The translations under genes and the position numbers were made by a program. DNA of 21,593 nucleotides, from positions 1 through 21,593 of IMG/VR virus record IMGVR_UViG_3300008266_000698. One strand, given 5' to 3'. How positions within the stretch are numbered: the stretch's first letter is position 1; the number at the start of each line of letters is the position of its first letter. Below, piece by piece: positions 1 through 9,627 of this stretch. The notes beneath the pieces are model-generated. The model was not told the DNA's origin. It made no database searches and worked only from the letters and a program-made list of their open reading frames with translations. The DNA comes from a virus.

Positions 1-908
1 TTACTTGTATAGTTAAAATCACTGTTTGTGACTCTACAATAATAATAAGAACAATGTTTTACAGATATTGCACGAGCGGTAAATCCTTCATCATAAATTG
101 AAGCAGCACCAGATATAGATGTAAACACTTTATATGAGTTATCACCATTTGTATTACTACCTGTAACTGTATTGAATGATGCCGAATGATTTAATGCCTT
201 TGCGGAAATTAAAATGATACCCTGACTTGGATAAACTTTTCCATAATAATGTCTACTAGAATTTGAATAAATTCCATTCTGCAAACTTCCACTAACAAGG
301 TTTCTTTCATAAGAAGTTTGAGAAAGACTTTCAAGTTGGTCCAAACCATCACCTGAATCATCTATTAGAGTAATAATTCTCGGTGTTGATCCAGAAACTA
401 AAACATTACTTCCAGTATGAACGTTGTTTGCCTTTCCACTTCCACTTAATTCAGCAAAACTTATTTCAAAATTACCAGGATCGAGTTTATCACCAAATTT
501 ATCTCTGTTTATATTTATCACATAAAAATCTTCTAGAGGTTCTTCAGATCCAGAAAGATAAAACCCACCTTCATTTCCATCAAGACAAGTCAATTTGTAT
601 TGCGAATAAATTGCACGAGACGGTGTATCATCTGCCTCACCACCTTCGTTCAAAGATCCAGAACCACTAATATGTCCATATGCAACAGAAAACATTCTTT
701 CTTCGTCACATGATAGTGAAGCTGATCCCCAAATTTCATAATAATAATTTTTGGAAGTATCTGTTTGAGTAGAACTTGTAAAAAATGTAAGTAGTTCTGC
801 TGTTCCAGTATTCCACAATCCTCTTGCAGTTCCAGTAGTTGTTGGTTTTGCCTGATTTGGAGGGAAAAACTTGTAAATCTGTGCAAATTTTGGTTCTTCT
901 ACGGCCAT
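1..908 (-). CDS. Virion structural protein, 3' end beyond window
   Basis: This reading frame starts at ATG 906-908 with MAVEEPKFAQIYKFFPP and stays open for about 302 codons to the left edge, so its C-terminus is not in the window. A GAGG ribosome binding site (916-919) lies 7 nt before the ATG. I do not recognise the family. The protein is rich in Ser, Gly, Asn, Thr and Tyr, has repeated SGSG and SGS words, and has no obvious signal peptide or membrane segment. That composition is usual for beta-rich virion surface proteins. A cluster near residues 281-290 is rich in Cys and Tyr. Its place after the gp7-like wedge gene and the 231-residue tail-collar-like gene suggests an outer baseplate or fibre component, but this rests on position only. 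Confidence 0.75.
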   Translation of the reverse strand, partial: MAVEEPKFAQIYKFFPPNQAKPTTTGTARGLWNTGTAELLTFFTSSTQTDTSKNYYYEIWGSASLSCDEERMFSVAYGHISGSGSLNEGGEADDTPSRAIYSQYKLTCLDGNEGGFYLSGSEEPLEDFYVININRDKFGDKLDPGNFEISFAELSGSGKANNVHTGSNVLVSGSTPRIITLIDDSGDGLDQLESLSQTSYERNLVSGSLQNGIYSNSSRHYYGKVYPSQGIILISAKALNHSASFNTVTGSNTNGDNSYKVFTSISGAASIYDEGFTARAISVKHCSYYYCRVTNSDFNYTS

Positions 909-932
909 AATTAAACCTCTATAACTTAAATA

Positions 933-940
933 ATTTTATA
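933..940 (-). promoter_or_regulatory. Possible T4-like late promoter box (TATAAAAT)
   Basis: On the minus strand this spacer reads TATAAAAT, one base from the T4 late -10 box TATAAATA, about 25 nt before the ATG at 908 and just before a GAGG ribosome binding site. The window encodes a gp55-like sigma factor, which recognises such boxes in T4. The local DNA is so AT-rich that chance occurrence is likely. Confidence 0.2.
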
Positions 941-947
941 CTATAAA

Positions 948-1643
948 TTAAACATTACTAAATGAAATAGGAACTACAATTCTTGAACCATATCTTGTAT
1001 TTGTAACAATCATTTTTGTGGATTTTCCATCAAGAGTTTCACGTTGCCAATCACCATTTATACCAATTACAAAATCCAATACTGGAACATTATCAGCAGT
1101 AGTATTCCATGTGACTGATTTGCCTGACATAGGAAGTTGTTGTACGCCTTCATTTACAGCCAATACTGTGAAGTATGTTGTATCTAAAATTGTAAATGTA
1201 TACCCACCTGCACCAGTTTTAAGCGCTGATCCGCCGCCGCCTGTTTCATTCCATTGTTTAACCAAGAATTTAAGATTTGGGTTAGTTTCTATATCATCAG
1301 GTGTCAAATCTAATGCACCACCACTATAAGTCAATGTTAATGAACTTGGTGTAGCTTCAATGTAAGGTATTGATTTGGTTCCTTCACTCAATGTAATCAA
1401 TTTGTATTTCATCGATTGTGTTTCATCAGGAACAGCTTCTGTGATAGGCAAATTCTCAATAACTATACCCATTTTATCATCACCCAAAGGATGACTTTGA
1501 TTCCATAAATCATAATCAATCTCATCATCAGCAAGAGCAAATTGTGTAATGTTAAAAGATGATGCTCCCTTTGCTAAAAGTTCTCTACCTTTTTTTGTGA
1601 GGATTGCGTCTACTGTAACTACATTGTTGTTTAAGTAACCCAT
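948..1643 (-). CDS. Probable baseplate-attached structural protein, tail-collar-like N-terminus
   Basis: This is a 231-residue protein. Its first 45 residues carry VDAILTKKGRELLAKG followed by FNITQFALADDEIDY. I know this pattern from uncharacterised structural proteins of T4-like environmental phages. It also resembles the start of tail-collar fibre proteins, where an ILT..G...A segment precedes a strand ending in a GD-type motif; those N-termini dock fibres to the baseplate. The rest is beta-rich. Residues from about 140 to the end look like an Ig-like fold, closing with an MIVTNTRYGSRIVVPISF strand pair. The start is well supported: AAGGAG (1651-1656) lies 7 nt before the ATG. It follows the gp7-like gene after the largest gap in the window. 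A role in fibre attachment is inferred. Confidence 0.85.
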   Translation of the reverse strand: MGYLNNNVVTVDAILTKKGRELLAKGASSFNITQFALADDEIDYDLWNQSHPLGDDKMGIVIENLPITEAVPDETQSMKYKLITLSEGTKSIPYIEATPSSLTLTYSGGALDLTPDDIETNPNLKFLVKQWNETGGGGSALKTGAGGYTFTILDTTYFTVLAVNEGVQQLPMSGKSVTWNTTADNVPVLDFVIGINGDWQRETLDGKSTKMIVTNTRYGSRIVVPISFSNV

Positions 1644-1722
1644 TGTAAAACTCCTTGTTAGAAAATTATTCGTATACTTCTATAAATATAACAATTATTC
1701 AAAAATATCAAATTATTTTAGA
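1644..1722. other. 79-base intergenic spacer, largest in window
   Basis: This spacer lies between the gp7-like gene and the 231-residue gene and is almost entirely A and T. On the minus strand it holds the octamer GAATAATT twice and a good AAGGAG ribosome binding site at 1651-1656. A weak sigma70-like pair, TTGATA and TATATT about 15 nt apart, can be read but is not convincing. I see no GC-rich hairpin that would act as a terminator. The + strand carries TATAAATA at 1681-1688, which faces the wrong way for the genes here. Confidence 0.5.
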
Positions 1723-4700
1723 TTATCTTCTTTGTGATCGTATTCTTTGTAACCATTCTGGTAAAACTTCAAAAGGCAAAACCAAAATAATTAAAGCACT
1801 TGGATCTTCATTTGCATCCAAATATGTATAGTTTGGCGTATACATTGGAAAAGATATTTTGTTTGTAACATCGTTGTCTGGTAATTTACATCCATCAAAT
1901 CGTGCATTACGAACAGAAGTTGTATAGTTACCTTGATTCATTTGTCCTGCCGGTAAATACTCAAAAGAACTCCAATTTGTTCCTTCTGGATTCAAAGATG
2001 ATGTATAGTAAAACTTAAATGTTTTGTAAAAATTTTCATCGCGGGATGAACTAATCATTTGAAATAAAGAAGTTCTTTTATTAAAGGAATTATTTACAGT
2101 ATACCATCCAGTTCCCAATCCTGTTGTGCTTCCATGTATTACATTTGTTCGATCAAATGTATTTGAAAATCCTAAATCCAAACTACCAAACACATCAAGT
2201 ATCGTATTATTCTTACCAATCAAAGAATTTTTTCCTATAACTTTAATAAGTCCAGTAACATTGTTTATAGTATTATCTATAAATCTAGCAGGTTCTTTGT
2301 TTATGGTTCCTCTTTGATCATAAGATTCTGCAATTATTTCTCTTTGTCTTGATGAAATACTTCCTGTTGTAAATGATGCATCAAGTATTAAATTCGCATT
2401 AACATCAACATCATCTTCTAGGTTTTGTGTTTCCGCCTCAAATGTTTCCTCTATATCAAATTCACCAGAAATGTTTGTAAATTCACTTGGTATATCTTCA
2501 TCGAAACCAACAAAAACAGTTGTTGATTTTGAATTACTTACATCACCGATGATAACAGCTGACGCAGATATTTCAGATGTATCTCTGACGTATCTATCCG
2601 GACCTAAACCACCAAAATCTTTTGATGTTTTTACTTTTGATCTTTCAAGTATATTTGGTTCTATAACCAACCCAAGTATTTCGTTTGCACGAACAGGAAG
2701 TGTTTGGCGTATTTGATCAAACAAACTAAAATCAAATATAGAAACCAATCTCAAATACGAACTAAAATCATTTCTAGTTGTATATTTTTTCCAATACTCT
2801 CTTGCAAATTGTTTTAATCTTGGATATTCGTCTCGTTTAGTATTTTCATATTCACCGAAATAATCATCTATTACAGCATTACCTATTGATTCATATATGT
2901 CTTCATTTATTATGTGTTGTGGTGAAAATGCAACCATTAACTTATTTGAATCTATTGAAAAATTATCAAATGCAGTTACAGTTGATGATCTATCTTTTGT
3001 TAAAGAACCTTGAAGTGATGCAGAGTCTATTCTAATTTTTTCTGAGAATGGTGTATTATTTGCAACAGTTGCAACTTCCATATTGTAAACTTCAACAGTT
3101 GATTCAAATAAATCTCTACTGAATCCATTAAAGTAAGCATTCTTTGGTGAAGTGAAAAAATTAGATTTTGTTTGATCGGGATGCATACTTTTTATGCTAG
3201 AAGTTGATTCAGCATTAAAAGGTTGCCAGAATTTCCATTGTGCCTGTAAATCATAAAATGATGATGTTGCAGTATTACCATTATATGCACGGGCACCCAT
3301 TACATGATTATTGAAAGAAGATTCAATTAAAGGTTTTGCCCAATATCTCAATTCAAAAATAGATCCAGATAACATTTTGTTAGTTTGTGGATTTGATCCA
3401 GAACCTATGTATAAATACCCATCAGATGACCAACTACGATTGTAATTAGATTCACTTGAACCTGTTATTGAAATACTTGCACTTCTCTCAACTACTATCT
3501 TTCCATATTTTGAAGTTTTTAATATAAAATCATATCTGTTATCAGAAGAAAGTATATCAGTTGATTCATTTCTACGAATCATTATGTTTAATGGAACATC
3601 GTCATATAGATATTCGTCTTTTATAGATGCAGATTTGTAATTTGTCCCATCACCCAAATAAAAAGTCAAATCACCCTTTTCTGCAGATCCAGTTCTATGA
3701 ACAGTAACATACCAATCTAATCTACTACCACTAGTTTCTTTTTGCAAAACGGTTTGTAATTCGTTATTTTCATAACGATACAACTGTGATGGATTCATTT
3801 TCCATCTAAAAGTTAATGTATCTGGATATTGCCATTGATTATTTTCATTGTTAATCCTTTCCCAAGGCAATCTGACATAACTAGATGTAGGTGGTTGTTG
3901 TAAACTACCAACCAAATTCAAATAATATGTGTGTTTTTCCCATTCTGATCTAGGAACAACACCCAAGTCTGCATTATCTGGTCCACCAAATTCTCTAATA
4001 GTTAATAGTGTCTGTGGAATACCATAAGCAGATAATAGTGCCTTAACACCTCTAGCAGTTCCCTTTGATTTGTAAATGTAAGGCAAATTATTCAATACCC
4101 TACGCCAAACTTCCTTTGTTCTTTCTTCTTCACTTTTTGAATGTTCTTTGCCTACTGTATTTCTTCCTGCCCATAGTGGTTCACCACTTCCACTAACACC
4201 CAATGCGTATTCCCATAAATCTTTTGTCCGTGTTCCACTTGAAAGTGTCCAACCTAAATTTCTAGTTGCTTCGTAAATAAGGTCTTGTGATAATCCGTCT
4301 TTCGGGTGTTCTTCTCTTAAATTCTTTTTTAATATGTGGTCAGTATAAAAATATAAAATGTCAAAGTGCTGACCAATCATGTTTACAAATGTAAGTATTT
4401 GGTCATTATCTGGATTATCAAATATATGTTCTGGTAGTGATTTAACCAATGCAGAATCATTTATCATATCAAAATCAGTTGCTACATCTAAAACATTGTT
4501 ATACCATTCTTCAACTTGAATACTTGAAGATGAATATAAATTAAATTTGCCCTGTCTTGTTAATATATGATAAGTGCTTCCAGTTACTTCATATTTTGGA
4601 AATGGTTGTATTGATGCAGTAAGTTCGCTTGTATATCTTAAACTTGCAGTTGTTTCGTAATATAACCACTTTTCAAATTCATCAAATCCAGAAACAACAG

Positions 4701-5757
4701 ATTCTCTTAACATTTTTACTTTTGTTTTGTTCAAATCTAATGAACCAGTATATGATTCTAAATCAGCAAGTTGATTATTGTAATGTTGAATTAAACGAAT
4801 TTTATAGTAAAAATTTTCAACTCTTTCTTCTGCCGAGGAATAGAATACAAAATTTGAAAAATCTGTAAAATCGTAATTTAATTCTACTTTTGATCCAGAA
4901 GATGTTAAGTATTTATCAAGTATTTGTTGTGATGTTTGTAAATTACTTGATAAAATATCATTCCAATTTTTATATTCTGTTGTTGCAGAAACAAAATTTT
5001 CATATTCAACTTCGTAATTTGGACCTTTAATAAATTTTGGTGATAATGCTTCAAACTCTTTTTCCACTTGAACTGAATCAATATACGGCTTCATTATTTG
5101 ACTTGAAAGCCAACATTGATAATACAAATCAACATCAGTATCTAAAGGTTCTGCAATACGAACATAAAAATATGTAGGGTTTCCATCGGATGTAACATTT
5201 ATTACATCAACTAAATTATTCTCACCAAAATTTAGAACTATTGGTAATTTATATTTTGATCCCCTCATATATTCAAGAACAAAACTACTTAAATTTTCCA
5301 AAGATTCTATATCATTTGGATTTGTTAAAGTTAATCTTAATTCTCGTCTATCTTGTGATATATCAGAAACAAATAATCTATTTTCACTTTGAGCAGAGCC
5401 AATTAAATCTCTAAAAAAGTTGTAAACAAACTTATATGGTCCTGGAACTAAATTTAATTGTTTTATATGATTGTGTATAGGTAATACCACATATCGTAAT
5501 GGATCACCGGATTCTGTTATACGAGGATCTATTTCATAATTTGCATTATGTAATGTATCTACATAAGAGAAATTAGGCAAAAATATGTGAAGTTCTACAT
5601 TTGTTCCCGGTGAAGAAGGATCTTCTGGATTATTTAATGTAGAAAATTTTGGAACAATAATGCTATTAGCAAAATTTGAATAGTCATACCTATCGCCTCT
5701 AATAGGACGATTTGTTCTTACTATATCAAGTAAATTTTTGTATAAAAAACTTGGCAT
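1723..5757 (-). CDS. gp7-like baseplate wedge protein with LamG-like domain
   Basis: This 1344-residue protein is the largest product in the window. Residues 1-600 are mixed helical and include a region at about 455-600 that resembles the tail protein I / T4 gp7 wedge type, with LNNLPYIYKSKGTARGVKALL at 555-575 as its clearest motif. Residues about 608-822 look like a concanavalin/LamG-type beta sandwich: TFRWKMNP, YVTVHR, a DGTNYKSA turn, and GSIFELRYWAKPL as the typical closing strand. Residues 850-1344 are beta-rich and unassigned. The C-terminal end includes SLIGKNNTILDVFGSLDLGF near 1190. Its place after gp25, gp6 and two wedge-like genes matches gp7 in T4 (order 25...6-7-8). The LamG insert may bind glycans or simply be structural. 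The start at 5757 follows a weak AAGGTG site 21 bases after the preceding gene. The wedge role is likely; exact orthology with gp7 is inferred. Confidence 0.82.
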   Translation of the reverse strand: MPSFLYKNLLDIVRTNRPIRGDRYDYSNFANSIIVPKFSTLNNPEDPSSPGTNVELHIFLPNFSYVDTLHNANYEIDPRITESGDPLRYVVLPIHNHIKQLNLVPGPYKFVYNFFRDLIGSAQSENRLFVSDISQDRRELRLTLTNPNDIESLENLSSFVLEYMRGSKYKLPIVLNFGENNLVDVINVTSDGNPTYFYVRIAEPLDTDVDLYYQCWLSSQIMKPYIDSVQVEKEFEALSPKFIKGPNYEVEYENFVSATTEYKNWNDILSSNLQTSQQILDKYLTSSGSKVELNYDFTDFSNFVFYSSAEERVENFYYKIRLIQHYNNQLADLESYTGSLDLNKTKVKMLRESVVSGFDEFEKWLYYETTASLRYTSELTASIQPFPKYEVTGSTYHILTRQGKFNLYSSSSIQVEEWYNNVLDVATDFDMINDSALVKSLPEHIFDNPDNDQILTFVNMIGQHFDILYFYTDHILKKNLREEHPKDGLSQDLIYEATRNLGWTLSSGTRTKDLWEYALGVSGSGEPLWAGRNTVGKEHSKSEEERTKEVWRRVLNNLPYIYKSKGTARGVKALLSAYGIPQTLLTIREFGGPDNADLGVVPRSEWEKHTYYLNLVGSLQQPPTSSYVRLPWERINNENNQWQYPDTLTFRWKMNPSQLYRYENNELQTVLQKETSGSRLDWYVTVHRTGSAEKGDLTFYLGDGTNYKSASIKDEYLYDDVPLNIMIRRNESTDILSSDNRYDFILKTSKYGKIVVERSASISITGSSESNYNRSWSSDGYLYIGSGSNPQTNKMLSGSIFELRYWAKPLIESSFNNHVMGARAYNGNTATSSFYDLQAQWKFWQPFNAESTSSIKSMHPDQTKSNFFTSPKNAYFNGFSRDLFESTVEVYNMEVATVANNTPFSEKIRIDSASLQGSLTKDRSSTVTAFDNFSIDSNKLMVAFSPQHIINEDIYESIGNAVIDDYFGEYENTKRDEYPRLKQFAREYWKKYTTRNDFSSYLRLVSIFDFSLFDQIRQTLPVRANEILGLVIEPNILERSKVKTSKDFGGLGPDRYVRDTSEISASAVIIGDVSNSKSTTVFVGFDEDIPSEFTNISGEFDIEETFEAETQNLEDDVDVNANLILDASFTTGSISSRQREIIAESYDQRGTINKEPARFIDNTINNVTGLIKVIGKNSLIGKNNTILDVFGSLDLGFSNTFDRTNVIHGSTTGLGTGWYTVNNSFNKRTSLFQMISSSRDENFYKTFKFYYTSSLNPEGTNWSSFEYLPAGQMNQGNYTTSVRNARFDGCKLPDNDVTNKISFPMYTPNYTYLDANEDPSALIILVLPFEVLPEWLQRIRSQRR

Positions 5758-5778
5758 AAAATTAAATCACCTTATTTA

Positions 5779-6564
5779 TTAACCACCTTCGTCGCCATTA
5801 TTTTCTTCCGGTGGTGATTCATTCAAAAAATCAACATTGATTTTTTCCGATAATTTTCCTACATATCCTGTTGCTGGATCTGTAAACATACCACCGACTG
5901 TTCGTATAGTATCAACTTCTGTCAATAATGTATTCATCATCTTATCAGCTCTTTGTGCAATAGAAGATATTGATCCAGATGCAATTATGTTTTGTAAATC
6001 CATTTCAGTTTTGAGTTCTGTAATGATTTGTTCATTTTGTGCAGAAAGTTGGTTACTCAATCTTTCAAATGCATCAGCACGAACAGATTGGTTTTCATTT
6101 TCACGTGCCCAAAGACTAACAGTTTCTTGCCATCTTTCTGATGCATTTTGCCAATCTACTAATTGTTCTCTTTGACTATCTACTATTGATTCCAATTCAG
6201 CAATTCTTCTTTCTAAATTAGCAATACTGTTAGGATTGCTTTCTACAATGTTTTGTAAATTTTGAAGTAATTCATTTTTAGCAATATCTTGAACATTTTG
6301 AATATCAGTAGCAGAAAGATTACCCAATGGAACTCCAGCAAAAATTCCATTTTCTATGTTTTTTAATTGATTAAACAAATTTTGTTCAGCATTTACAGCG
6401 TCAGGTAAAGAAGTAAAATTTGATTTAATAACAAAATCAAAACTTTCAGCTAAAAATCTTTGATCAACTACCGGTATTTCTATATTTCCTTTGTTTTGAA
6501 CAGATCGTTCATCGATATAACTTATTATTCTGTTTGTTGCAGAATCTCTTTGTAAATTACTCAT
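5779..6564 (-). CDS. Coiled-coil baseplate-associated protein, function unknown
   Basis: This is a 261-residue protein that I cannot assign to a family. Residues about 85-190 are strongly helical with heptad-like spacing (ANLERRIAELESIVDSQREQ at 115-134, then further Glu/Gln-rich segments), so a long coiled coil is likely. Residues 1-80 are mixed, and the tail is acidic (PPEENNGDEGG). There is no signal peptide or membrane segment. Its ATG overlaps the TGA of the DNRLRE-like gene in an ATGA junction, so the two are probably translationally coupled, and the gp7-like gene follows 21 bases later. Sitting between two wedge proteins, it may be a trimerising connector or an assembly factor. That is inference from context. 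Confidence 0.8.
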   Translation of the reverse strand: MSNLQRDSATNRIISYIDERSVQNKGNIEIPVVDQRFLAESFDFVIKSNFTSLPDAVNAEQNLFNQLKNIENGIFAGVPLGNLSATDIQNVQDIAKNELLQNLQNIVESNPNSIANLERRIAELESIVDSQREQLVDWQNASERWQETVSLWARENENQSVRADAFERLSNQLSAQNEQIITELKTEMDLQNIIASGSISSIAQRADKMMNTLLTEVDTIRTVGGMFTDPATGYVGKLSEKINVDFLNESPPEENNGDEGG

Positions 6565-7736
6565 CGCACAACCTTGAAGTAATGATTATTGTCAAAAATT
6601 TGAACATTATCCCCATCTTCACGTTCTACTTTAATTACAACTCTATAAAATCTTTCTGGTTGAAAAGAATCCATCCAAAGATTAAAATAACTACTTGTTC
6701 CATCACAACTAATTTTTGAACCAGTGTAATCAAACGGTAAAATTATTTCATCACTATGAGCATCACGAATCTCATAATAAGATGATGATGGTAAATAATA
6801 ATTTACAGTTTGATATGCAGTTGTTGTATAATTTTTTTGTGGATAACGTGAATTTGCATATATTCTAATTTTTGCCCTTTCTTTTTCTGCATAAAACTTT
6901 TTTAGTTTGACATTAAGATTCATGTTATCTTCAGCAACAGGTTGTAAACTTCCTGTAATAAATTCAGAATCATCCCAAACTACATTCAAACGTGGAACAT
7001 ATATTGTATTACTATCAGTTCCAAAAAATTTAAGACTATTCAATAAATTATTGGGAGAACTTTCAATTTCGTTACTAAACTTTAATAACATACCATCATT
7101 TTCAAATCTACCAGATCCAGTTACCCATCTTCTGGCAATGTTGGTAACATCCATATAAATATCTGTTGATTGAAATGAAAACGATTGTGTGCATTCTAAA
7201 TCATCATAATCCCACCATGTTCCGCCACCTTCGTGTGTAAAGTATGAAGATGTAACATTAGCAGTTAAATTTACACCAAAAAGTATGTTTGCATCTATCC
7301 AACTTTCAGAAATACCGTCCCATTCATATTGTGAAATGCTTGGAGGTATATCCCACTCTGTTCCAACTGTTTTTGATGTTCTATAACGCCAAGAAACCCC
7401 ATCTGTTGTATATGGTAAATTTACAAATTTACCAGTTCCATTAGTCCAAGATGAACTCAATGGATATGCATATATTATGTATTCTTGTGGTATTTCTCTA
7501 ATATCTGCAGTGATAAGAGACAAATAGTATTTTGCATTTTCAGATATTTTACCAGAGTTAATTCTATTTTCAACATCTGACATATCAAACTTTACAAGTA
7601 TTCTACTGTTGTAAATAGAAGAACCTGAACCAGGTGTTTCATGGGACAATTCCAACAAAGGATCTATACCAGTATTCATGGTATATTGTCTTTCATAAAT
7701 TGTAGCATCTCGCTGTGCAAAAATAGAATATATCAT
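6561..7736 (-). CDS. DNRLRE-like baseplate wedge protein
   Basis: This is a 391-residue protein. Residues about 8-255 follow the DNRLRE-type beta-sandwich pattern: DATIYE at the start, N.GIDPLLEL, SRILVKFDMSD at 44-54, SSSWTNGTGKF at 94-104, then DVTNIARRWVTGSG at 196-209 and GMLLKFSNE at 215-223. In known proteins this fold is found in carbohydrate-binding and surface-associated domains. Residues 265-391 form a second beta-rich domain ending in FDNNHYFKVVR. It begins inside the stop of gp6 (ATGA overlap) and ends inside the start of the coiled-coil gene, so it is tightly coupled to wedge genes. By position it could play the part of T4 gp8, but I see no sequence proof of homology to gp8. Confidence 0.82.
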   Translation of the reverse strand: MIYSIFAQRDATIYERQYTMNTGIDPLLELSHETPGSGSSIYNSRILVKFDMSDVENRINSGKISENAKYYLSLITADIREIPQEYIIYAYPLSSSWTNGTGKFVNLPYTTDGVSWRYRTSKTVGTEWDIPPSISQYEWDGISESWIDANILFGVNLTANVTSSYFTHEGGGTWWDYDDLECTQSFSFQSTDIYMDVTNIARRWVTGSGRFENDGMLLKFSNEIESSPNNLLNSLKFFGTDSNTIYVPRLNVVWDDSEFITGSLQPVAEDNMNLNVKLKKFYAEKERAKIRIYANSRYPQKNYTTTAYQTVNYYLPSSSYYEIRDAHSDEIILPFDYTGSKISCDGTSSYFNLWMDSFQPERFYRVVIKVEREDGDNVQIFDNNHYFKVVR

Positions 7737-9622
7737 CCGAATGACCTCGCTCTACCAACAATATCATTGTTTGGATATTTTATTTCAAAAATAGATGGAT
7801 CTAATGATGGAAACAAAACACCATCTTTTGTTGCTTGTTCTATGTTGTAAGCATGAGGAGAGTAACCCAAGTTCGTATCAAATAAATTTCTAATTTTTAC
7901 ATTTACTACGGTTTGAACACCAGGAACTCTATCTAATTCTGTGTATATGTTGCTTATCACAATAGGTTGATTTATTTGCCATTTGTTTACATCAAAGTAT
8001 TGTTTTAACCGGTCAATACAACGAAGAACTACTTGATTTGAATTTTGATCAGGTAAAGTTATTATGTCAAAATTTACACCTATATTGATAATATAAGCAT
8101 CACGAATGTTAATTGCGTCTGTTAGTATTCTATACCAATTCAAATAATTTTTTAGATTTTCTTTTGTAGCATTGTTTACTGTTGTAAGTTTACCATTTAC
8201 ATCATAACCAAGAACATAAAAATTTAGAGCCAAATCATTTTGAACTCTATCACTATTGAATATAGAATCCTTCGTTAATTGAGTATCTTTTGTAATATAT
8301 GCCTTTGCAATGGAACCATACTTTGACGGTAAACTATATGCACGGATTATGTAATCTTCTTTTGTAACTGCACGATTTTGTGCAGCAAAAGAAGCAACGG
8401 CATTTTGTCTAATTTCTTGTATATCTTCTTGAAATTTACCACCTGTTGCAGGTCTTGGATTTGTTACAGCTAAACTGGATACAATTTGACCATATAATAC
8501 AGGATCTAATCCGGTTGGATCTAAAACTACTATTCTATTCAGAACATTGTTCAATACTTCACTTGGAACATTATCTTCCGTTCCACCACCGATTGTATAG
8601 AAAAATGTTAATGTTGTATTGTTTGGTGCAAGACCATATGTTTTTGTATACAAAAAGTTTGAAGGATCTATGTTTATTGATAGATTTGGATTTGTCATAG
8701 GCAAAGAACCTCCGACCAAATCTGGATTTGGAATTAACAGTTCATCATCTACATCACTTATTCCGGCACCAAACTGTATTTCTACATTTCCATTTGCCAT
8801 CTGTCTTGAAGTAAATCTTCTAGGAACTTTTCTCAATTTAAGTAAGTATGGTGTTTCTGATCTATATTTACTTAATTGTTTGTCATTTCTTGGTATGTTT
8901 AACACTGGTTCAAATAGAGTATCTTGTGCCAAATTTGGAACGTGTTCCCATTTGTTTCCTTCTGTATCTATTGCATAAAGAATTTCTATTATATCAGTTT
9001 CTTCTATTGTAAATTTATCGTATGGTTTTGGATCCCCTGCACTAAATGTGGTAGATCTAATTGTTCCGGAAATGGCTTTTGCTTGCTTTCTTAAAAGCCA
9101 AAATGTAACTTCTCCCGTTGTATTATCTATTTCATACGGTGTTACTTCTGTTGGATCAAAACTACTACTTGACTTAAAATCAATATAATCTATTGTTCTA
9201 AATGTAATTGTTCCATCAGTTGTTGGTGAAACACGCATTCCAGGTTCTATTGCCATTGCATAATCATAATCTGGAACTATTTCAGTACCTACTTTTTTTG
9301 CAGGTAGAACTTGAAAAACATCCAATACTGTATTTGCTGCAACTCTATTTTTTGGTGAATAACCGAGAGAATGTGCAATGTTGAGTATATTTTGACGTTC
9401 ATTGGCAAACAGAATCATTGATTCTTGTAATGTAACATCTGTATAAAATGACAAAACATCCCCAACATAAGCTGCCATTTCCAAAAATAACATTCCAGGT
9501 GATGTTTCATTGAAATCTTGGTATGTATCTGGAAAATAGTTTTTAGAAAAATCAATCAAAGATTTTTTTAATGAATTGAAATCTCTATTTGAATAACGAA
9601 TATCTTTTTGGATTAAAGCCAT
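7733..9622 (-). CDS. 6: Baseplate wedge protein gp6 (baseplate J family)
   Basis: This is the gp6 / baseplate J-like wedge subunit, which forms the ring of the baseplate inner wedge with gp25 and gp53 in T4. The N-terminus has the usual sequence RYSNRDFNSLKKSLIDF, then FNETSPGMLFLEMAAYVGDV and LSFYTDVTLQESM. Near residue 420 there is the family segment NRAVTKEDYIIRAYSLPSKY. The product is 629 residues long, close to T4 gp6. I chose ATG 9620-9622 because AGGTGA (9628-9633) lies 5 nt before it. An in-frame GTG three codons upstream (9629-9631) would fall inside that ribosome binding site. It follows gp25 after a few bases and overlaps the next gene by ATGA, forming a wedge operon. Confidence 0.93.
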   Translation of the reverse strand: MALIQKDIRYSNRDFNSLKKSLIDFSKNYFPDTYQDFNETSPGMLFLEMAAYVGDVLSFYTDVTLQESMILFANERQNILNIAHSLGYSPKNRVAANTVLDVFQVLPAKKVGTEIVPDYDYAMAIEPGMRVSPTTDGTITFRTIDYIDFKSSSSFDPTEVTPYEIDNTTGEVTFWLLRKQAKAISGTIRSTTFSAGDPKPYDKFTIEETDIIEILYAIDTEGNKWEHVPNLAQDTLFEPVLNIPRNDKQLSKYRSETPYLLKLRKVPRRFTSRQMANGNVEIQFGAGISDVDDELLIPNPDLVGGSLPMTNPNLSINIDPSNFLYTKTYGLAPNNTTLTFFYTIGGGTEDNVPSEVLNNVLNRIVVLDPTGLDPVLYGQIVSSLAVTNPRPATGGKFQEDIQEIRQNAVASFAAQNRAVTKEDYIIRAYSLPSKYGSIAKAYITKDTQLTKDSIFNSDRVQNDLALNFYVLGYDVNGKLTTVNNATKENLKNYLNWYRILTDAINIRDAYIINIGVNFDIITLPDQNSNQVVLRCIDRLKQYFDVNKWQINQPIVISNIYTELDRVPGVQTVVNVKIRNLFDTNLGYSPHAYNIEQATKDGVLFPSLDPSIFEIKYPNNDIVGRARSFG

Positions 9623-9627
9623 TTTTA

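Noticed and set aside
383-886. Open frames on both strands (383-670 + and 650-886 -) at the left edge
   Set aside because: Their products have low-complexity, His/Leu/Gln-rich composition, while a continuous 302-codon minus frame with a good ribosome binding site covers the same bases.
1681-1688. TATAAATA (T4 late promoter octamer) on the + strand in two spacers, here and at 20721-20728
   Set aside because: Both face away from all genes, and the same octamer also occurs inside coding regions (near 3410, 7154 and 9684 on +, and near 17610 on -). This fits chance in AT-rich DNA.
1644-1722. Possible rho-independent terminator after the gp7-like gene
   Set aside because: No GC-containing stem followed by a T run could be found on either strand; there are only short AT direct repeats.
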